The notes under the pieces were generated by a model that worked only from the letters and a program-made list of their open reading frames with translations, searched no databases and was not told where the DNA came from. The position numbers and the translations under genes are program-made. This document shows positions 10,134-24,700 of a DNA stretch of 64,000 nt, one piece after another (the stretch's first letter is position 1; each line of letters opens with the position of its first letter). The DNA is from Prunus persica. Its lineage: Eukaryota > Streptophyta > Magnoliopsida > Rosales > Rosaceae. The stretch spans positions 4,044,935-4,108,934 of the forward strand of contig NC_034016.1 of assembly GCF_000346465.2 (NCBI RefSeq). Reading direction: 5' to 3'.

Positions 10134-13100
10134 TTAGAAATCTATAAAGCATGAATACGATGGTTGAGGTGCGTACCCCATGTCCGATAGGCTGGGGGAT
10201 ATGATACGTGCCTGACACATGCATGTACGCGATGGATACATATCCAAGTCAACGGATACGGTCAATGACGAAAGGATACACATATCTAACATTACAGGTA
10301 CGGGTATTCGATTTTTAGGATACGTTTTAGGTCTAATTTTGGCTTTAAGAGGAAAAATTAAAATTCGGCACAAATTTGAAGTCTTGAAGAACACGAAAGG
10401 TTGTCCTTACCTGTTTTGAAACCAAGAAAATGTCTCATGCAAATCTTCTTATTTTTTGATCTTCTTCTTCTATATATATAAAAATGCCCAATGCCACTCA
10501 CTCATCAATTCTTCTTCTTTATCCAGACCTTAAATCAAATATCTCTCATATATTTTGGTTCTTGAATTAATCTGGTGAGCCTATGGTGAATTGTTCGTGA
10601 ATTTTCTGGTTTTTCTTCTTCATTGTCGGGTATGTTCTCTATTTTGTTTTCTCACGCTTCTCTCTCTCTCTCTCTCTCTGTTTATGTTGTGATCTTATCC
10701 TTTTGTTTAGAATACTCTCACACTAGTAATAATAATATTATAATCAAAAGTAATAATATTATAACCAAATATAATGAAAGAAATCTCCCACCCCACGTGA
10801 AGAGGACTTTTGTTTATAAAAAAAAAGTTGTGTTTAGGTAATTTAATAATATTATATTCAATATGTTGACTTTTCTTTATGTTTAGGAACATGAGTCATC
10901 CGAATAATAATGCAAGTGCTAATGTTAATCCTACTGAGAATACTGAAATCGAGGTAGATGATCATGCTCCATTGTGAAAGTATATTAAAAGGCTTGACAA
11001 GTTAGGAAAATGAGGAGGAAATACTATGTTTGAATGCAATTATTGTCATAATACTTACAAAGGCTACTACTCTAGAGTCAAGTTTCATTTGTTGAAAATG
11101 TCGGGAAATGGGATTGCACCTTGCAAAAAGGTTACTGATAAAGTTTTTGCAAAAATGGAAAGACTTGTGAGAGAATGTGAATACCGATTGAAAAGTGCAG
11201 CTCGAAGACAAATGCCTTTTCCTAATACTGGTTCTTTACTTTGTTCTTCTATGTCTAATGTTGAGCAAAAGAAAAGAAAGAGAATGAATGGGCCCCTTGA
11301 TATAGCTTTTCAAAAAGAGGCTAGAGAACAATGTGATGCTGAAGTTGCAAGGATGTTTTATACAGATGGATTGTCCTTCCACCTTGCAAGGAATCTACAT
11401 TATCGAAACTCCTATTTTCGTGCTTTTGCGCTTCTAGAATATGTTCCACCAGGTTACAATGCACTAAGAACTACTCTTTTGCAACAAGAGAAAAGTCACA
11501 TTGAGCGATGTATACAACCAATTAAGGGTATATAGAGCACTAAAGGTGTAAGTGTGTGTAATGATGGTGGACAGATTCGCAAGGAAGACCACTTATTAAC
11601 ATTATGGCAACTTCTGAGAGCGAGCGTATGTTATTGAAGGGAATTAATTGTGACGGAGAGTACAAGGACAAACATTATATTGCCAACTTTCTTATCGACT
11701 CCATTAAGAAAACTGGTTATCAAAATGTGGTTCAACTAATCACTGACAATGCGCCAATTTGTAGAGCTGCTGGATAACTTGTTAAGGCTAGATATCCCAA
11801 TATCTTTTGGACACCATGTGCGGTTCACACTCTCAATCTTTCTTTGAAGAGCATATGTTCACTGAAACAAAATGATGATTGGTATGATAAATGTAGTTGG
11901 ATTTCAGACATTGTTGATGATGTTTTGGTTCATAATTTTTTTTTATTGTGAACCATAATATGAGATTGGCTATGTATAAGGACCATTACAAATTGAAGAT
12001 GCTCTCTATTGCCGAAACAAGGTTTGGCTCTACACTTGTGATGATTAGAAGATTTAAGGAAGTAAAGGAAGGTCTAGAACAAATGGTGATTAGTCCAAAC
12101 TGGTCTTTATATAAAGAGGATGATGTTGGCAATGCAAGAGCAATGAATGAAAAGATATTGGATGAATACTTTTGGGATGAGATTGATTATATATTTTCCT
12201 TTATAGCTTCTATATATGAGATGATTAGGATGACTGACATAGATAAACCTTTTCTTCACTTGGTTTATGAGTAGTGGGATACCATGATAAAGAAGGTGAA
12301 GGCAACTATCTATAGGAAAGAGCACAAGCAAATACATGAACAAAGCAACTTCTTTGATGTGGTGTGTCACATTTTAGTGGAGCAATGGACTAAGAGTAGC
12401 ACACCAATCCATTGTTGGCGCATTCTTTAAATCTTGGGTAAGTATTATGTGCTTCTTTCCTTTTAAAGTATTTAAAATTTACTTTTCATATTGTGATAAT
12501 TTTATGAAATAATATCACACTTTACTTTTAGGTTTTATAGTCCAGAATGGCTGTAAGAGGATCTTAGCCGTGTTGCTCCACACCAAGACGCCGAGATTAC
12601 AAGAGAAAGAAAAAAGTGTCTTGAGAAATTCTTTTCGGATAACCGGGCTAGAAGAGATATCATTATGGAGTATGCCTCTTTTTCATTATGCTTAGATGAC
12701 TTTGGAGCTATTGATGCTATGAATGATAGGTTTCACATGAAACCAATAATGTGATGAATTGTTCATGGACCTTCAACACCAACTCTCCAATCCGTAGCTT
12801 TAAAGCTACTTGGATAACCTTGTTCCTCCTCGTGTTGCGAAAGAAATTGGAATACAAATAGTTTCATTCACTCTTTCTTTAAGAACCAAGTTAACATCCC
12901 AAATAGCTGAAGACTTGGTATTTGTGCATAATAATATTTATCTTTTATCAAGGAAGAGCTCAAGCTATAAAGAATGTGTTACTCAAATGTGGGATATTGG
13001 AGGACATGGATTTGATAACTTGGATGAAGAAGGTGTTGGGATGCTTGAAATTGCTAACTTTTCTCTTATTACTAAACCATCATTGGAGGTTGCTTTATTT

Positions 13101-13330
13101 ATCGAGGAATACATTACAAATATTGTAGTTGATTGAGACTTCTGTTTTTTATTTTTCTAGAGTTTAAATTTGAATTTGGTTGATGAATTTTGAATTTTAA
13201 AATTATATAATGTTATTATTATATTTTAATATAAAATTTTAATTATCGTATTTAAATTTATCATATTCCTATATTATATCATATTATATAACTGTATTCT
13301 TGTTCGTGTCCGTGCTTCATAGCTAGAAAT
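10134..13330 (+). mobile_element. Full-length hAT DNA transposon, inactive
   Basis: The element proper is 10142-13322 (3181 bp). Terminal inverted repeats are CTATAAAGCATGAATACGA at the left and, reverse-complemented, CTATGAAGCACGGACACGA at the right (15 of 19 match). It is flanked by 8-bp duplications TTAGAAAT (10134-10141) and CTAGAAAT (13323-13330), one mismatch. Subterminal GGATAC words recur at 10200-10320. It encodes the transposase relic listed separately. Eight-bp TSDs and this TIR style are hAT hallmarks. Confidence 0.82.
10891..13136 (+). pseudogene. hAT transposase, broken
   Basis: The start ATG at 10891 (M-S-H-P-N-N-N-A) follows a TTTAG acceptor-like site. After a stop near 10976 and another near 11011, a 169-codon open stretch (11026-11535) carries a BED-type zinc finger (C-N-Y-C then H at H-L-L-K-M) and the start of the DUF659-like domain. 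Further pieces follow: L-I-T-D-N-A near 11740, P-C-A-V-H-T-L-N-L near 11815 (the typical hAT C/H-x-x-H-x-x-N-L signature), 11948-12274, and the C-terminal dimerisation domain (N-W-x-x-x-S-F-I-H-S, then L-V-F-V-H-x-N) near 12840-12950. At least eight stops and several frameshifts make it non-functional. The gap 12430-12535 could be an intron. Confidence 0.82.
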
Positions 13331-13971
13331 ACAGGTACGTCATCTGTCTCAAGTACCCTACGATTATGGTAATTTTGTTGTGTTAAAGTCAATGAGTAAT
13401 ATGAAAGTCATTACCTATAGACATGATTAATATGAAACTTACATTTACATTATTGCCCTTTTCTGTTTATCTTTTTCACCACTAGCTGCGCATCGTCCTA
13501 CTTTCGTTTCTACTGCTATTCACAGTCATGCTACACGTGGTGTAGTGTTTCAAGACAGCTAAAATAGGCCGCCACGTTTGCTCTAATTTCGAGCATCATT
13601 TTGACTCTTTATCAGCCCAAGAAGACTATTAAAGTTAAAAATAGACGCTTTGCAGTACAATATGACATCATTTTTTCTCGGAATCTGCTCATTTTCCTTT
13701 CTTCTTATCCCTAAAACTCATTTGCATTTGGATCATTTGGCGTTGAGACAAACATTACAAGCTGTAGATTGACAAAGGATTGAAAAGATTATGGGCAATA
13801 ACTTTCAATAGGAGTCCATTTTGGCGTCTCTTTTTTTGTTTGTTTATATGTTTGAAGTTGCAGGTACAATAAGCATGTAACTTAAGGCTTTTTATTATCT
13901 TCCTATTCTGGATGAAACAAAGAAAATTTAATTTTCCTATTATATATGAGTAAATATTATATTCTATAATT
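13331..13971. other. Intergenic DNA, no gene seen
   Basis: AT-rich stretch between the hAT element and the tandem repeat. I see no coding or structural signal beyond a CACGTGG word near 13534. Confidence 0.4.
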
Positions 13972-14262
13972 CTAAAAATACTAATATAAGAGTAATATAA
14001 AAATAGACAATGCGTTGTAGTTTCTATTTTTTAAACCTAAAAAATATCAATGCAAGAGTAACGTAAAAATAAAAACTGAGTTGCAATTTATATTTTATAA
14101 ACCTAAAAAATACCAATATAAGAGTAACATAAAAATACAAATTGCGTTGCAGTTTTTGTTATATAAGCCTAAAAATACAAATATCATAATAACATAAAAA
14201 TACAAACTATGTTGCAGTTTTTATTTTATAAATCTGAAAATTACTAATATTAGAGTAGCACA
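13972..14262. repeat. 65-bp tandem repeat, about 4.4 copies
   Basis: Units start CTAAAAATAC or similar at 13972, 14037, 14103, 14169 and 14234 (periods 65-66 bp), each containing AAGAGTAA-type and GCGTTGCAGTTT-type words. Copies are diverged. It may be a piece of a transposon's repeat array or a local minisatellite. Confidence 0.7.
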
Positions 14263-15328
14263 TTCATTGTATACTTTGTATTGCACATCATTAGTTCTGT
14301 ATATATACATACATATATATATGTAAGAAAAGACTACAAACAAAAACATTTTAAATGACATTTGAGCAAAGGAGTAGACTAGGAGAAGAAGAAGAGAAAA
14401 AAAACCAGAGAAGGGAAGCGTGAGCCTACAAAGGGATAAAGTTGCAAAGGAACCATTGACAGAGAAAAAACCTAAAATAAAAGGAACAAAATGAAAACCT
14501 GATCTAACCAACAAACCTAAATAATGAAAAATAAAATATTTAGAAAACGGAAGGAAGAGAATGGGAGCACAAGGCCTAATATTTTTTTACGCATGGGGAA
14601 GATGAAATGGTTCGCCATGTTAGGAATTAAAATTCTCATCAAGAATTGAATTACATCTATGAAGGATTTATGTGTTTACTTCACATCGAGAAATTAAAAA
14701 GTAAGTAGAGTCCATACAAAATTAGGAATTGAATTCCTGATTTTGGAGGAATTCAATTCTTGGGTGGAGGTGATATTCTAATTCCTGAAAAACTACCCAT
14801 TACGAATTCATATTTTTTTACCCATTATATCCTCACACAATTTTTAAAATTTCAAATTTACCATCTGTTTTAATCAAACAACAAATACGTTTTAGTAATT
14901 TGTATTACTCATATCCCAATTCCATATGATTTAATAAACAATTTCAATAGGAATATGAAATTTAACTCCCCTTAATTCATATGATTTAGTAAACAACTTC
15001 AATAGAAATCTGAAATCTAATTCTTCTCATCCAACTCATCCTCAATTAAATTCATCTTCAATTCAATTACGAATTAATAAACATGCCATTAGAGTCACTT
15101 TAAATAAATTTATAAAATATGAAAATAATGATATTATGTGTAATTTTGAGATTTTTATATTATATTATTATAAAATTAGATGCTATATTTAAATACTAAA
15201 TTTAGGTTTTACCTTAAATTAGGTGAAATTGAGTTACCATCTACCACAATGATAAACTTTGTGTTGAGTGTAAACCAAAGCTCCCTTGTCTGGCTTATTT
15301 AGGCAACAGAGGGAAAGAAATAACAGAA
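14263..15328. other. AT-rich DNA upstream of SOL1
   Basis: No gene. The part 14590-15100 contains many GGAATTGAATT/AATTCAATTC words in both orientations and could be a decayed MITE. The last few hundred bases should hold the SOL1 promoter; I cannot place its start site. Confidence 0.35.
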
Positions 15329-15523
15329 ATGGGCCGAACGACCTCTATGTCTTCCATTTGTAGCCCATATCCCCAAGAGTCTTGTAACCTTTGCTTTCAT
15401 TGGAAGTGGCAGCGCACTTTCCCACAAATCCGCAATCCCCGATCTTCTTCGTCACGTTTTCACTTCTTCTGTATAGCCTTGTTCCAACAATGCCTTCCTG
15501 AATCTGATGCTGAAGCTCTGTGA
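15329..15523 (+). other. Possible upstream ORF in the SOL1 leader
   Basis: A 64-codon frame starting M-G-R-T-T-S-M ends at 15523, 27 bases before the favoured SOL1 start. If the SOL1 transcript starts upstream of 15329 this would be an upstream ORF. The peptide resembles nothing I know, so its reality depends on transcript data. Confidence 0.25.
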
Positions 15524-15549
15524 TTGCCATCATCATACAAAATCAGAGA

Positions 15550-15708
15550 ATGAAGCTTGTCTTTTCCATCCTATTCCTCTCTGTCAGTTTTTCTACTTTT
15601 CTTCCTCTTGCCATTGCTAGAGGCGGCCTTCATAACTCTAATCCTCCAGGTTGCTCATCTCTTCGTCTGTCTAAGTGTCTTACATATACATACACACACA
15701 TGTATATA

Positions 15709-15744
<36 letters not shown>

Positions 15745-18700
15745 CATGTTCATGTATGTATGTCTGTACGAGCATGTGCGTGCTTTTTTCTTTCTGGGTT
15801 TTTCTTTGGAAATTGAGAAACTAAAGTCTGAACTCAAACTAAGGCTACAGCTTAGATTCTGTGTTTTGAATTTTTTTGATTTGATTTCCCAGGAACCAAA
15901 CGGTAGTTAATCTACATATTATGATCAGATTAGATTATCATGCCAATTGTTTTCATAAATTGTACACTTTTTGGTGAATTAGAGCTACGAATAAGTAAAT
16001 AACCTTTAGCTATACGCTTTTAAGTTTAGCTAATTGTAAGTTATATGTTGATAGGCCTCGAATATGGTCCTCGCACTGGTTCCAGAAGGCACTTGTTTGA
16101 GGATGACGAGTCCGAGACACGGTATATTTTATACTAAAGTTGAATTTTAGTAGCTACAAATGAATTATGTGATTTGTTATCTGAAAATGTAATTTTTTTT
16201 TGTCAGTGTGGATGTAGCTCAAGGGTACATGACCAACACTGAGCTGGAACGGGCCATTAAGGCATTCGGCCAAAAATGTAGTAACATTTCTAGGGTATAC
16301 AGGTGATTACTTGGACTTGTGCTCCTTTCTTGAACATGTACCGGATGAAAGTTTTACCTCGTGACGGTATATACAAATTAAGAATTTATATTTCTAAGTA
16401 GTAGTTTAGTTGGATAATGCATGATTTGAATTTAGTATTTGTGTTGCTGTTTAGGCATCTTATGATGATTATGCTGACTTATTCTTTTTATTCTCTCATT
16501 GAGGGATTTTTTGAATGGATTATCAGTATCGGCGAGAGTGTGAATGGGGTTCCTCTGGTAATTATTTTATTGGAGTTCCATTTTTGTTTTTGGTTGTCTT
16601 CTTTTCATTTGTTAAAATAACCTCTTGACTCACATCTTATAAAGTGGGTGTTGTTTGCTTTGTTATTGCTTGCAGTGGGTAATAGAAATTTCTGATAAGC
16701 CTGGGGAGGAAGAGCCTGAACCTGCATTTAAGGTGAATGATCTGTTATTTACAAAAACTTAAACAAAATATTTGTTTTTTAATATTAATTTTATTGAGAT
16801 TATGTCTAAGCTGTTATTTGGTGAAAAATTCTAAACCTCCTATCCTAAATTTCTAATGTGTCCTATATACAATCAATCTTTTGAACATGGCAGGATTTCT
16901 GATTGAAAATGCATTGGTCTCACCACCCTTCCCCTCCAAAAATGATAATGTAGAAATTGTATTTGGTAGGAAAAATAAAAATTTCACAAAGCAGGAAACT
17001 GCTTTGGTTCTGTCAGGATTCGCAAAAATTAGTTCTTGCAGCTGGTTGGAACCATATTTAACCATAGAGCTGTGTAATGAGATGTAGACACCAGTATATG
17101 GAATCTTTCGACAACTATAACTGTCAATAGTGGTCAGCAACTTAAGTAATAGGAAGTTTGCCATTGGTAGCATATCACTGGAAGTTAAAAATGAGTTAGC
17201 ATATCATGTCTCTAGCTTATTGCACCTTTAGATGTAAAAAGGTTAGATACCTATTCACCACCAAATTTAGTTGATTCTAGTATTAGAGAATGTCCATCTA
17301 TCTCTTTTTAAAATTTTTTACTCATTTCACTAGTTCAAGTTATATTAGCTGCCCCCGAGCAGAGACTTCCTGCGTTTTATAGCTGTTTGGAAGGCAGTTC
17401 CAGTCACAATCCATTTCTTACCCTTTTCTTTTCTGCTAAAGGAATAAAGGAAATAGCGATGAGCCATTTATAGCCGCAAGAAACTTATGATGAATATGAG
17501 ATGCTGTAATATGACAATGATCAAGCCAAAAATTCACAACTTTATATTCCGTTGCTGTTCAACTGGAGACATTTTTTTGCCCTCTTCTTCTTCCTTACGG
17601 TTCATTGTTTCTGGAATCCATGCGATACTAATTAATTATTAGTATATTGGACTCTTGATTAGCCCATTCTCCATCGACCGTATTTGTGCAGTTATTTCTT
17701 TCAACTCTTGCATCCTGACCTTTATTAGTATGCTGTTAATTGTTTTGGATGATTTTCCACAATTATGTGATCACTTTTTATTTTTCCCAAAATAATTTGT
17801 GATGTTCAAATATGAAGTTGGTTTTAGCTATTATCCAATAATCTTTTTTCCTCACCAAGAGTGTGGAGCATTTGCAAACTGAAATCATGAATCTCACTTT
17901 TTTGTATACAAATTTATGGTCCAACTGGTTTTCAGTTTTTGAGTGTTTGCATACAGTGACCTTGTTGTATCTTTGTATTTGGTGCGCTACTTGAAAGCCC
18001 TTTCCTATTACCTCGTCACTCCCCAGAATGAAACTCACTTGTTCTGTTTTCCTGAATCCATTAATACTACTTTGAGCATTTGTTGATGAATATGCTGGGT
18101 GATGCAGTACATTGGAAATGTGCATGGAGATGAACCTGTAGGTCGTGAGCTTCTAATGCTACTAGCAAATTGGATATGTGACAACTATTTGAAAGATCCC
18201 TTGGTATTTTTCTTTCCTTTTAAGTTGACTTGATCCTTAAATTTTTTCCTTTTCCCCCCTTTAAATGTTTTCCCATATTGCTCATAGATTTTGGTCTATT
18301 TTGTAGAACTTGGTCATGTCTTGAGATATCTGAACTGTATATCAAAATATTTCTAAACTACTCTTGGAAGTTTCTATGTTCTTCTTTTCATAGTCGTTTG
18401 TGCTCATGAATTTTTGACACTTCAATTGTGATCAGGAATTTTAGTGGACTGTAGGAAATGAGAACAGGAGTGATCCCCAGAAATGTGTTTTGGAACTCAT
18501 AACATTGGAGTTTTATTTGTTAACCCCTAGACCCATCATTTATTTATTGGGTAATTGAAGTTCTAAAATCCTTTTTCGTTTTCTTTTCTGTTTACTTTAT
18601 TTAAAGACACTCCTCAAAGTTCTCACTTTAGTGTGCTCAAGAACTTCCAACCTTTGTTTTCTCAAAGTTGTCACAATAAATAGTTGTTTTTTTTCCCTAT

Positions 18701-21700
18701 ATATATATATATTAATGAATGCATGTTTTCCGTAATACAAAATAAAAATAATAGTCCAGCCAGATAAGATTACATCGTAATAGGGTAGAAGAAAGAAATC
18801 CTTTTCTCGATATGACATATGCATCCATCTCTTCCTCTGACCATCTGTATTAACTTTGTATATTTTATCCTGCCTAACATAAACTTGTGCTTTGGTTTGA
18901 TAAAACTAATGTAATTTCTGATAACTTGTGCTTTGTATCTTTTAAAGTTAGCACTTCTCTATTCATATGACAAGTTATATTAGTTCTGCATGGTTGTTTT
19001 ATTTACCACATTTAACCTTCTTACAAATGTCTATTGGTCATTACAGGCAACATCGATTGTTGACGGTGTGCATCTTCATATACTGCCGTCTATGAATCCC
19101 GATGGGTTTTTATTAAGGAGGCGTGGTAATGCAAATAATATTGATCTTAATCGAGATTTTCCAGACCAGGTATATTTTTGGTGACATGATCTAATTGAGC
19201 TATCATTGATAGGAAGAGTCAATGACTTGTGGCCCAAAAGAAAATCAATGGCAAATAAAATATAGTTAGACCCAGTAACCATGTGCTAAAGGCCTTTTGT
19301 TTTCCCAGCCCATGTGACTTTTCTTTTTAATTCGTTAGCTTAGTCAACTAATTAGCCTAATTAGCCTTGACTTCAAAGAACAGTAGACTGAGCAGACTAA
19401 TAGACTTCGAATTCTGATGAAAGCTTCGGGCTAGGCTTTGTAACTTACAACTAACTAAATGCAGCACATGAACAATATATATAATCCTTACTAACCAAGA
19501 GGGGTTACTGGAATTGGTCAGGCCCATGGTTTGCTCCCGTTTGGTCTGGGGTTCGAAACCCCCAAAGATACCTGCCTAGCTATTTGCTATTGCTTCCTGC
19601 CTCCGAAAGATTGAAGGGTTCGGCGAGGGGCCCCAATTTCAAATCTGATCTGCAAAGTGGATTGCGGGGGATTTCTAGTTAGAAAAACAAAATAAATTAT
19701 AAAATTTATTTAAAGCTGTTCCTTGCAAAAGAAATAGGATTGATATAGATCAAATATAGAATATGCATTTTTATTATGAAAGTATGGGTCAGTTGCGTAA
19801 ATTGTTTTGACTATATACTTAGCATGCATACAATATTTTATGCAATTTAGACGCCTAATTTATGCATTATGGGTTTTTATAACATTTCTTAAAGCTCATT
19901 CAAAATCTTCATGTTTAAAAAGCAAAGTTTTTCAATTTTTATTTTTCACCGATATTTCTGTAAATTTGAACTACTGACATATCTACTGATATCAATATTG
20001 TAACCAAGATTGAAATCTTAAATGTTAAGAGAAATACTCAAATTCGGTAATAAATATACACCATATGAAGTTGATGAGTATCTCTGTCAAATAAATGCTT
20101 GGAAAATTGGTTGTAATTTTATTAAATTCTACTTAATTTAGTTGAAAAGGATTCAAACCTCGTGATCAAAATCCAGTGTAGATCCCAATTGGGACTTTCG
20201 GTTTAGGAGAAATCTGAATGAGAGGGAGACTGTCGAGGTGATTAAGTTGCTGGAAATTCTGGAAGGAGTCAGATTGTGTGCTTCTAAAAGGGATAGGAGA
20301 AGGTGGGATCTTGAGGAGTCGGGATCTTTCACTTGCAAGTCCTTTCAGACCTTTTTGCACAACAAGGGGAGGGTTGTGACCTTTCATCCCTTCTCTCTTG
20401 TGTGGAAGGCTAAGTCTCCCCCTAAGGTCAAAGTCTTTGTTTGGTTGGTGGCGCTTGGGAAAGTTAACACTTCGGATCTAGTCCAAAGGAAGAGACCTTT
20501 TATGTATCTGTCTCCTCAATGGTGTGTTTTGTGCAAGCATTGTGAGGAGAATGTGGACCACCTTTTCTTACATTTCCCTTTTTCCTTAAGTCTTTTGGGG
20601 CTCTTGTGGAGGGTGGTTGGGACTGTTTGGGTGATTCCGAAAGGGTGCTCTGATTTCCTTTCTTCTCACTTTGTGGTTTGGGGAAAGGGGAAGCGCGCTT
20701 CAACTTTATGGGCTGTTTGGTCCACTCTGTTTTCTGGAACATTTGGATGGAGCGTAATAGGAGAATTTTTGAAGACTATAAGGGAGTGGGAGTGAGTGAG
20801 CTTTGGGATAGAGTTAAGTACTGGGCAGCGTTGTGGTCTTCGGTTACAAAAGAGTTTAAAGACTACTCTTATTCCACTATTATGAGGGATATGGCAGCTA
20901 CGGTTAACTGAGGGGTGGGGGGTGTGTTGTTCTGTGGTTTTTCGGTTGTGTTCCTCCCTGTTAGCTTGGGAGGGTTTGGTGCTGTTTGTTTCTCTCTGTT
21001 TGTTTTTGTTTCTTCGGTGGTGGTTGCCTTTTCCACCTCCGTGTTCTTTTGCTTAATAAATTTCGTTTCTTCTCAAAAAAAAAGAAAAAGAAAAAAAAGT
21101 GTAGATCCCAAAATTCAACACGCTATGTAATGGGATGTTTGAAGCATCATTCGTTTGGTATTGGTTTAAATTATAGTTTTACCTATCATTAATAAAGTAC
21201 ATTGGTCATTTTTTAAAAAGAGACATTGACATGAATGACAGTTCTTTCCGGTGAATGATTATGTGAATGAGCGACAACCTGAAACAAGAGCAATAATGAA
21301 GTGGTTGAGAGAGATACAATTTACTGCATCTGCCAGCTTGCATGGGGTAATACATCTTCTCGTATTTCCTGCTATGATCGTTACTTTCAGTGCAGTGCAT
21401 AAACATACCCATGCCACTTGATATCATACCTTTACTTAGGTTGTTTTAGCAATCAATGTGAACATGCAGAAAGAATCATTTAGAATTCTAACATGCAGAA
21501 AGAATCATTTAGAATTCTTTGCCATAATGGAGACCTGCATGTTGGAAAGATACTTTTTTGTTTTTGTCAAACTTACGGATCAGTCTCTTCTGAGATAAGG
21601 AAATACATTTGCATATACGATACAAGCTACAACATATAGTTTTTACCACGCTAAAAGTAACTGCATTAGTGCATGCTACCCATGAAGTCTTTGCTTCAAA

Positions 21701-24700
21701 TTTGGTTACTAGAAAGACTTATAGGAAAGAAGGATGTTCAATCGTTCTGTAAGATTACATTATATAATGTAGCTCCTTAGCTTTCATCCACATCCAATTT
21801 ATTTAATTTATTTTCTTCACTCATCCAAACAGATCCATCCATAGGGTTTAATTCCAACATTCTGTTCTCTGTCTTTGGTAATGAATTCTTTGATCAATAT
21901 GTCAATAAATTAGTCATTACTAATTATATTGTTACTCACAGGGTGCACTTGTTGCAAATTATCCATGGGATGGCACTCAGGATAAAAGGTAAATTTACAT
22001 TCATAACAATTCTCCGTTGCACCCTGCTGATTGATGGCTTGATAGTGCACCCTTACTTTCTTGATTTCCTCTTGTATATTTCCCGTTCTTTCTTGTTCTT
22101 TTGTCTTTTATAAGCTGGAAATCCTGTCTTCTCCGTGGAAAATAACCTGCCAACCTTTAGCTCCCTTGGAACATCTTTGACAGGAAAAGAGAAGGGGGAA
22201 AAAAAAAGAAGAGGATTTGTTTGTTGAACATCTGTGTATTGACTAGTTATTAGTGCTAAACTTGTGATGTGGGTTTCTCATTGTAACGAGTGTTTGAAGT
22301 ATTCCTTTCTATTTTGCTTGTTCTAGTTATTTTGGCCTCAGTGTTGGTTTTGATCATAATTCAATTTGCATATGATGCCAAAGATACTCACCACACTCGA
22401 GCCCTTGAAACTGAATGGTTTTGTGTTTTTAGGGGCCCTTTCGTTAATATTTTGGAGCCCTGTTTCTGTTTTTCTAGATAAAAAACAACCACAAAATGTG
22501 TTCAGCCAGTAGCTTCTGAAAACATGGAGAATGGAATTGTGGAAACGTTTTTAAATTTGTGCTTTGAGTTAGAGAACAACAAAATTTTCTTTTCATCAAT
22601 TTAAAGGTAACATTGAAAACACGCAAAACGGGGAAAATCAAATGCTTTCAAGAAGAAAAACATGGGACCCCTGGTGCCTTATTTCTATGTGGGTATTCAG
22701 TTTCTTCTTTTGAATTTCCACTATTTGTCTCTCTAAATGATTTTCTTTACATTTCACTCTAAAAATCTATCTTCATTTTTTTGGTGGGATAAAAATCTCT
22801 CTTCATTGTTAATTATCGGGTCAACCCAACCCGAATGAGAAGTAGAGGAACAGCCAAAAGCAGGCTGCTCCACTTTGTCCATTTGCTGAGGCAGGGGCTG
22901 GTCCAACCAAGAAAAACATGGGACTTTTGGGCATTGTTTGTGCTAAGTAAAGCTTGATTAAATATTGTTGGGCTTAAAAAAATTTAATTATGATAGTTTA
23001 TTTGCACCATGTTAATCATAATTTATGCCATTGAAATTATAATGTTACTGATGATGCTGGATCTGAGTAATTATTTTTGTGGAAGATTATGTCTGACAAG
23101 TTTAACAAGCCTAATGGAAATATGTTATTATTTGACTTATGATAATATTTAAACAAAATAGTTTAAACACATATTCACTGTTTTGTCATTTTTCACACCT
23201 TAGCACCAGACACATTTTCACTGTTTTTGTTCTCAGAAACTGTTTTCAAATTCAGCCAGATGCATTCTTGGATCTTGAAACTACAAATTTGTTTTCTCAT
23301 TTTCATTTTGTGAAAATGTCTCACAGAAATGGATGTCAATAGTAGGTCTTAGAGCTTCACTATTTGAAGATTGCCGATTACATCTAATATAATTTATGAA
23401 TTTTCAAATGATGCCTAACAATATTTGTGTGTTATAATAGCACTATCCCAGAATACATGCTGAAGCTTCTTTTCATTTCATAGTTTTTCTTCCGCACATG
23501 CTCGTCTTTTGATCCAAATTAATTTGCAGGAAAAATTACTTTGCATGTCCCGATGACGAAACATTTCGGTTCTTGGCAAGTGTCTATAGTGGCTCTCACC
23601 ATAACATGTCCTTGAGCAAGGAATTTGAAGGAGGGATTACAAATGGAGCTTCCTGGTATGACAGCTTGAAACATTACGACTTACCATAGATATATTTTCT
23701 TTTCTTTTGATATTCATCTATTGTTTCTTAAGACACCTGTTGCAGGTATCCTATATATGGAGGCATGCAAGACTGGAACTACATACATGCAGGCTGTTTC
23801 GAATTGACATTAGAGATTAGTGACAACAAATGGCCTATTGCTAATGAGGTCAGGCATCAGCGTGTGTGATTTTTTGCAACCTTGATATATAATACAATCT
23901 TCTTTAGGCATTTTAGCATGATTTAAGAGACTGTTACACCCTTGTGTAGCCCATAGGTCTAATGGGTCTTAGCGGGGCGGGGGCAGAATTTTTAATGGTA
24001 CTGTCGGTTCCTTTTTAAATACTGTAACAATAGGTTTCCTTTGTGGTAGAAGTGGAAATTAAGTATGAACAGAATCTTTTGACCTTGTTCATGCTACATT
24101 TACAATGGAACATTTAGCCAGAAAGGCTCTTCCTTCAAACTTTATCTCAGATAACTTGAATGGGAACCCTTTCTTTTTATGTATTGGCCTTTTATCCTTC
24201 AGGTTCAAAATTGTGGGCACAAAATGTCATGACTTAGTCACTTTAAACTGATAACATTGTGTCCTACATTATGAATGGAGATCCAACAATCTTATCAGTG
24301 TGGCTTTACATTGTCAAAGAGTTAATGGCCTTACATCACTCCCTTCAAAACAGGAGGGGTTCTAATTTCAAGGTCCAAATTCTCACCACATTGAAGGTTT
24401 TTAGTTAGGGATTCCTGCTTTCCAAGTATACACTATATTGTGTGTTTAAGGAGAAGCTTCACTCAACACTTTATTTTATTTTATTTTAAAAGGAAACAAA
24501 TTTTATTGCAATAGACAATAAAATACAGAGATGGCCAAGGTGGCCACAAAGAAACAGAAACAAAGAAAGAGCAACTAGACTGAACAAAACCCTAAGCTAC
24601 TAGGAAAAGAACCCCAGTAGCGCACACACAACCTATAGCTAGGAAATGGCTGCATTCCAATCCCGCCAAATAACCCTAAAGGACATATCTCTAAAGACTG

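Noticed and set aside
19501..19572. tRNA gene (box B present)
   Set aside because: No cloverleaf or anticodon arm can be folded, and an A-rich tail follows; a SINE explains it better.
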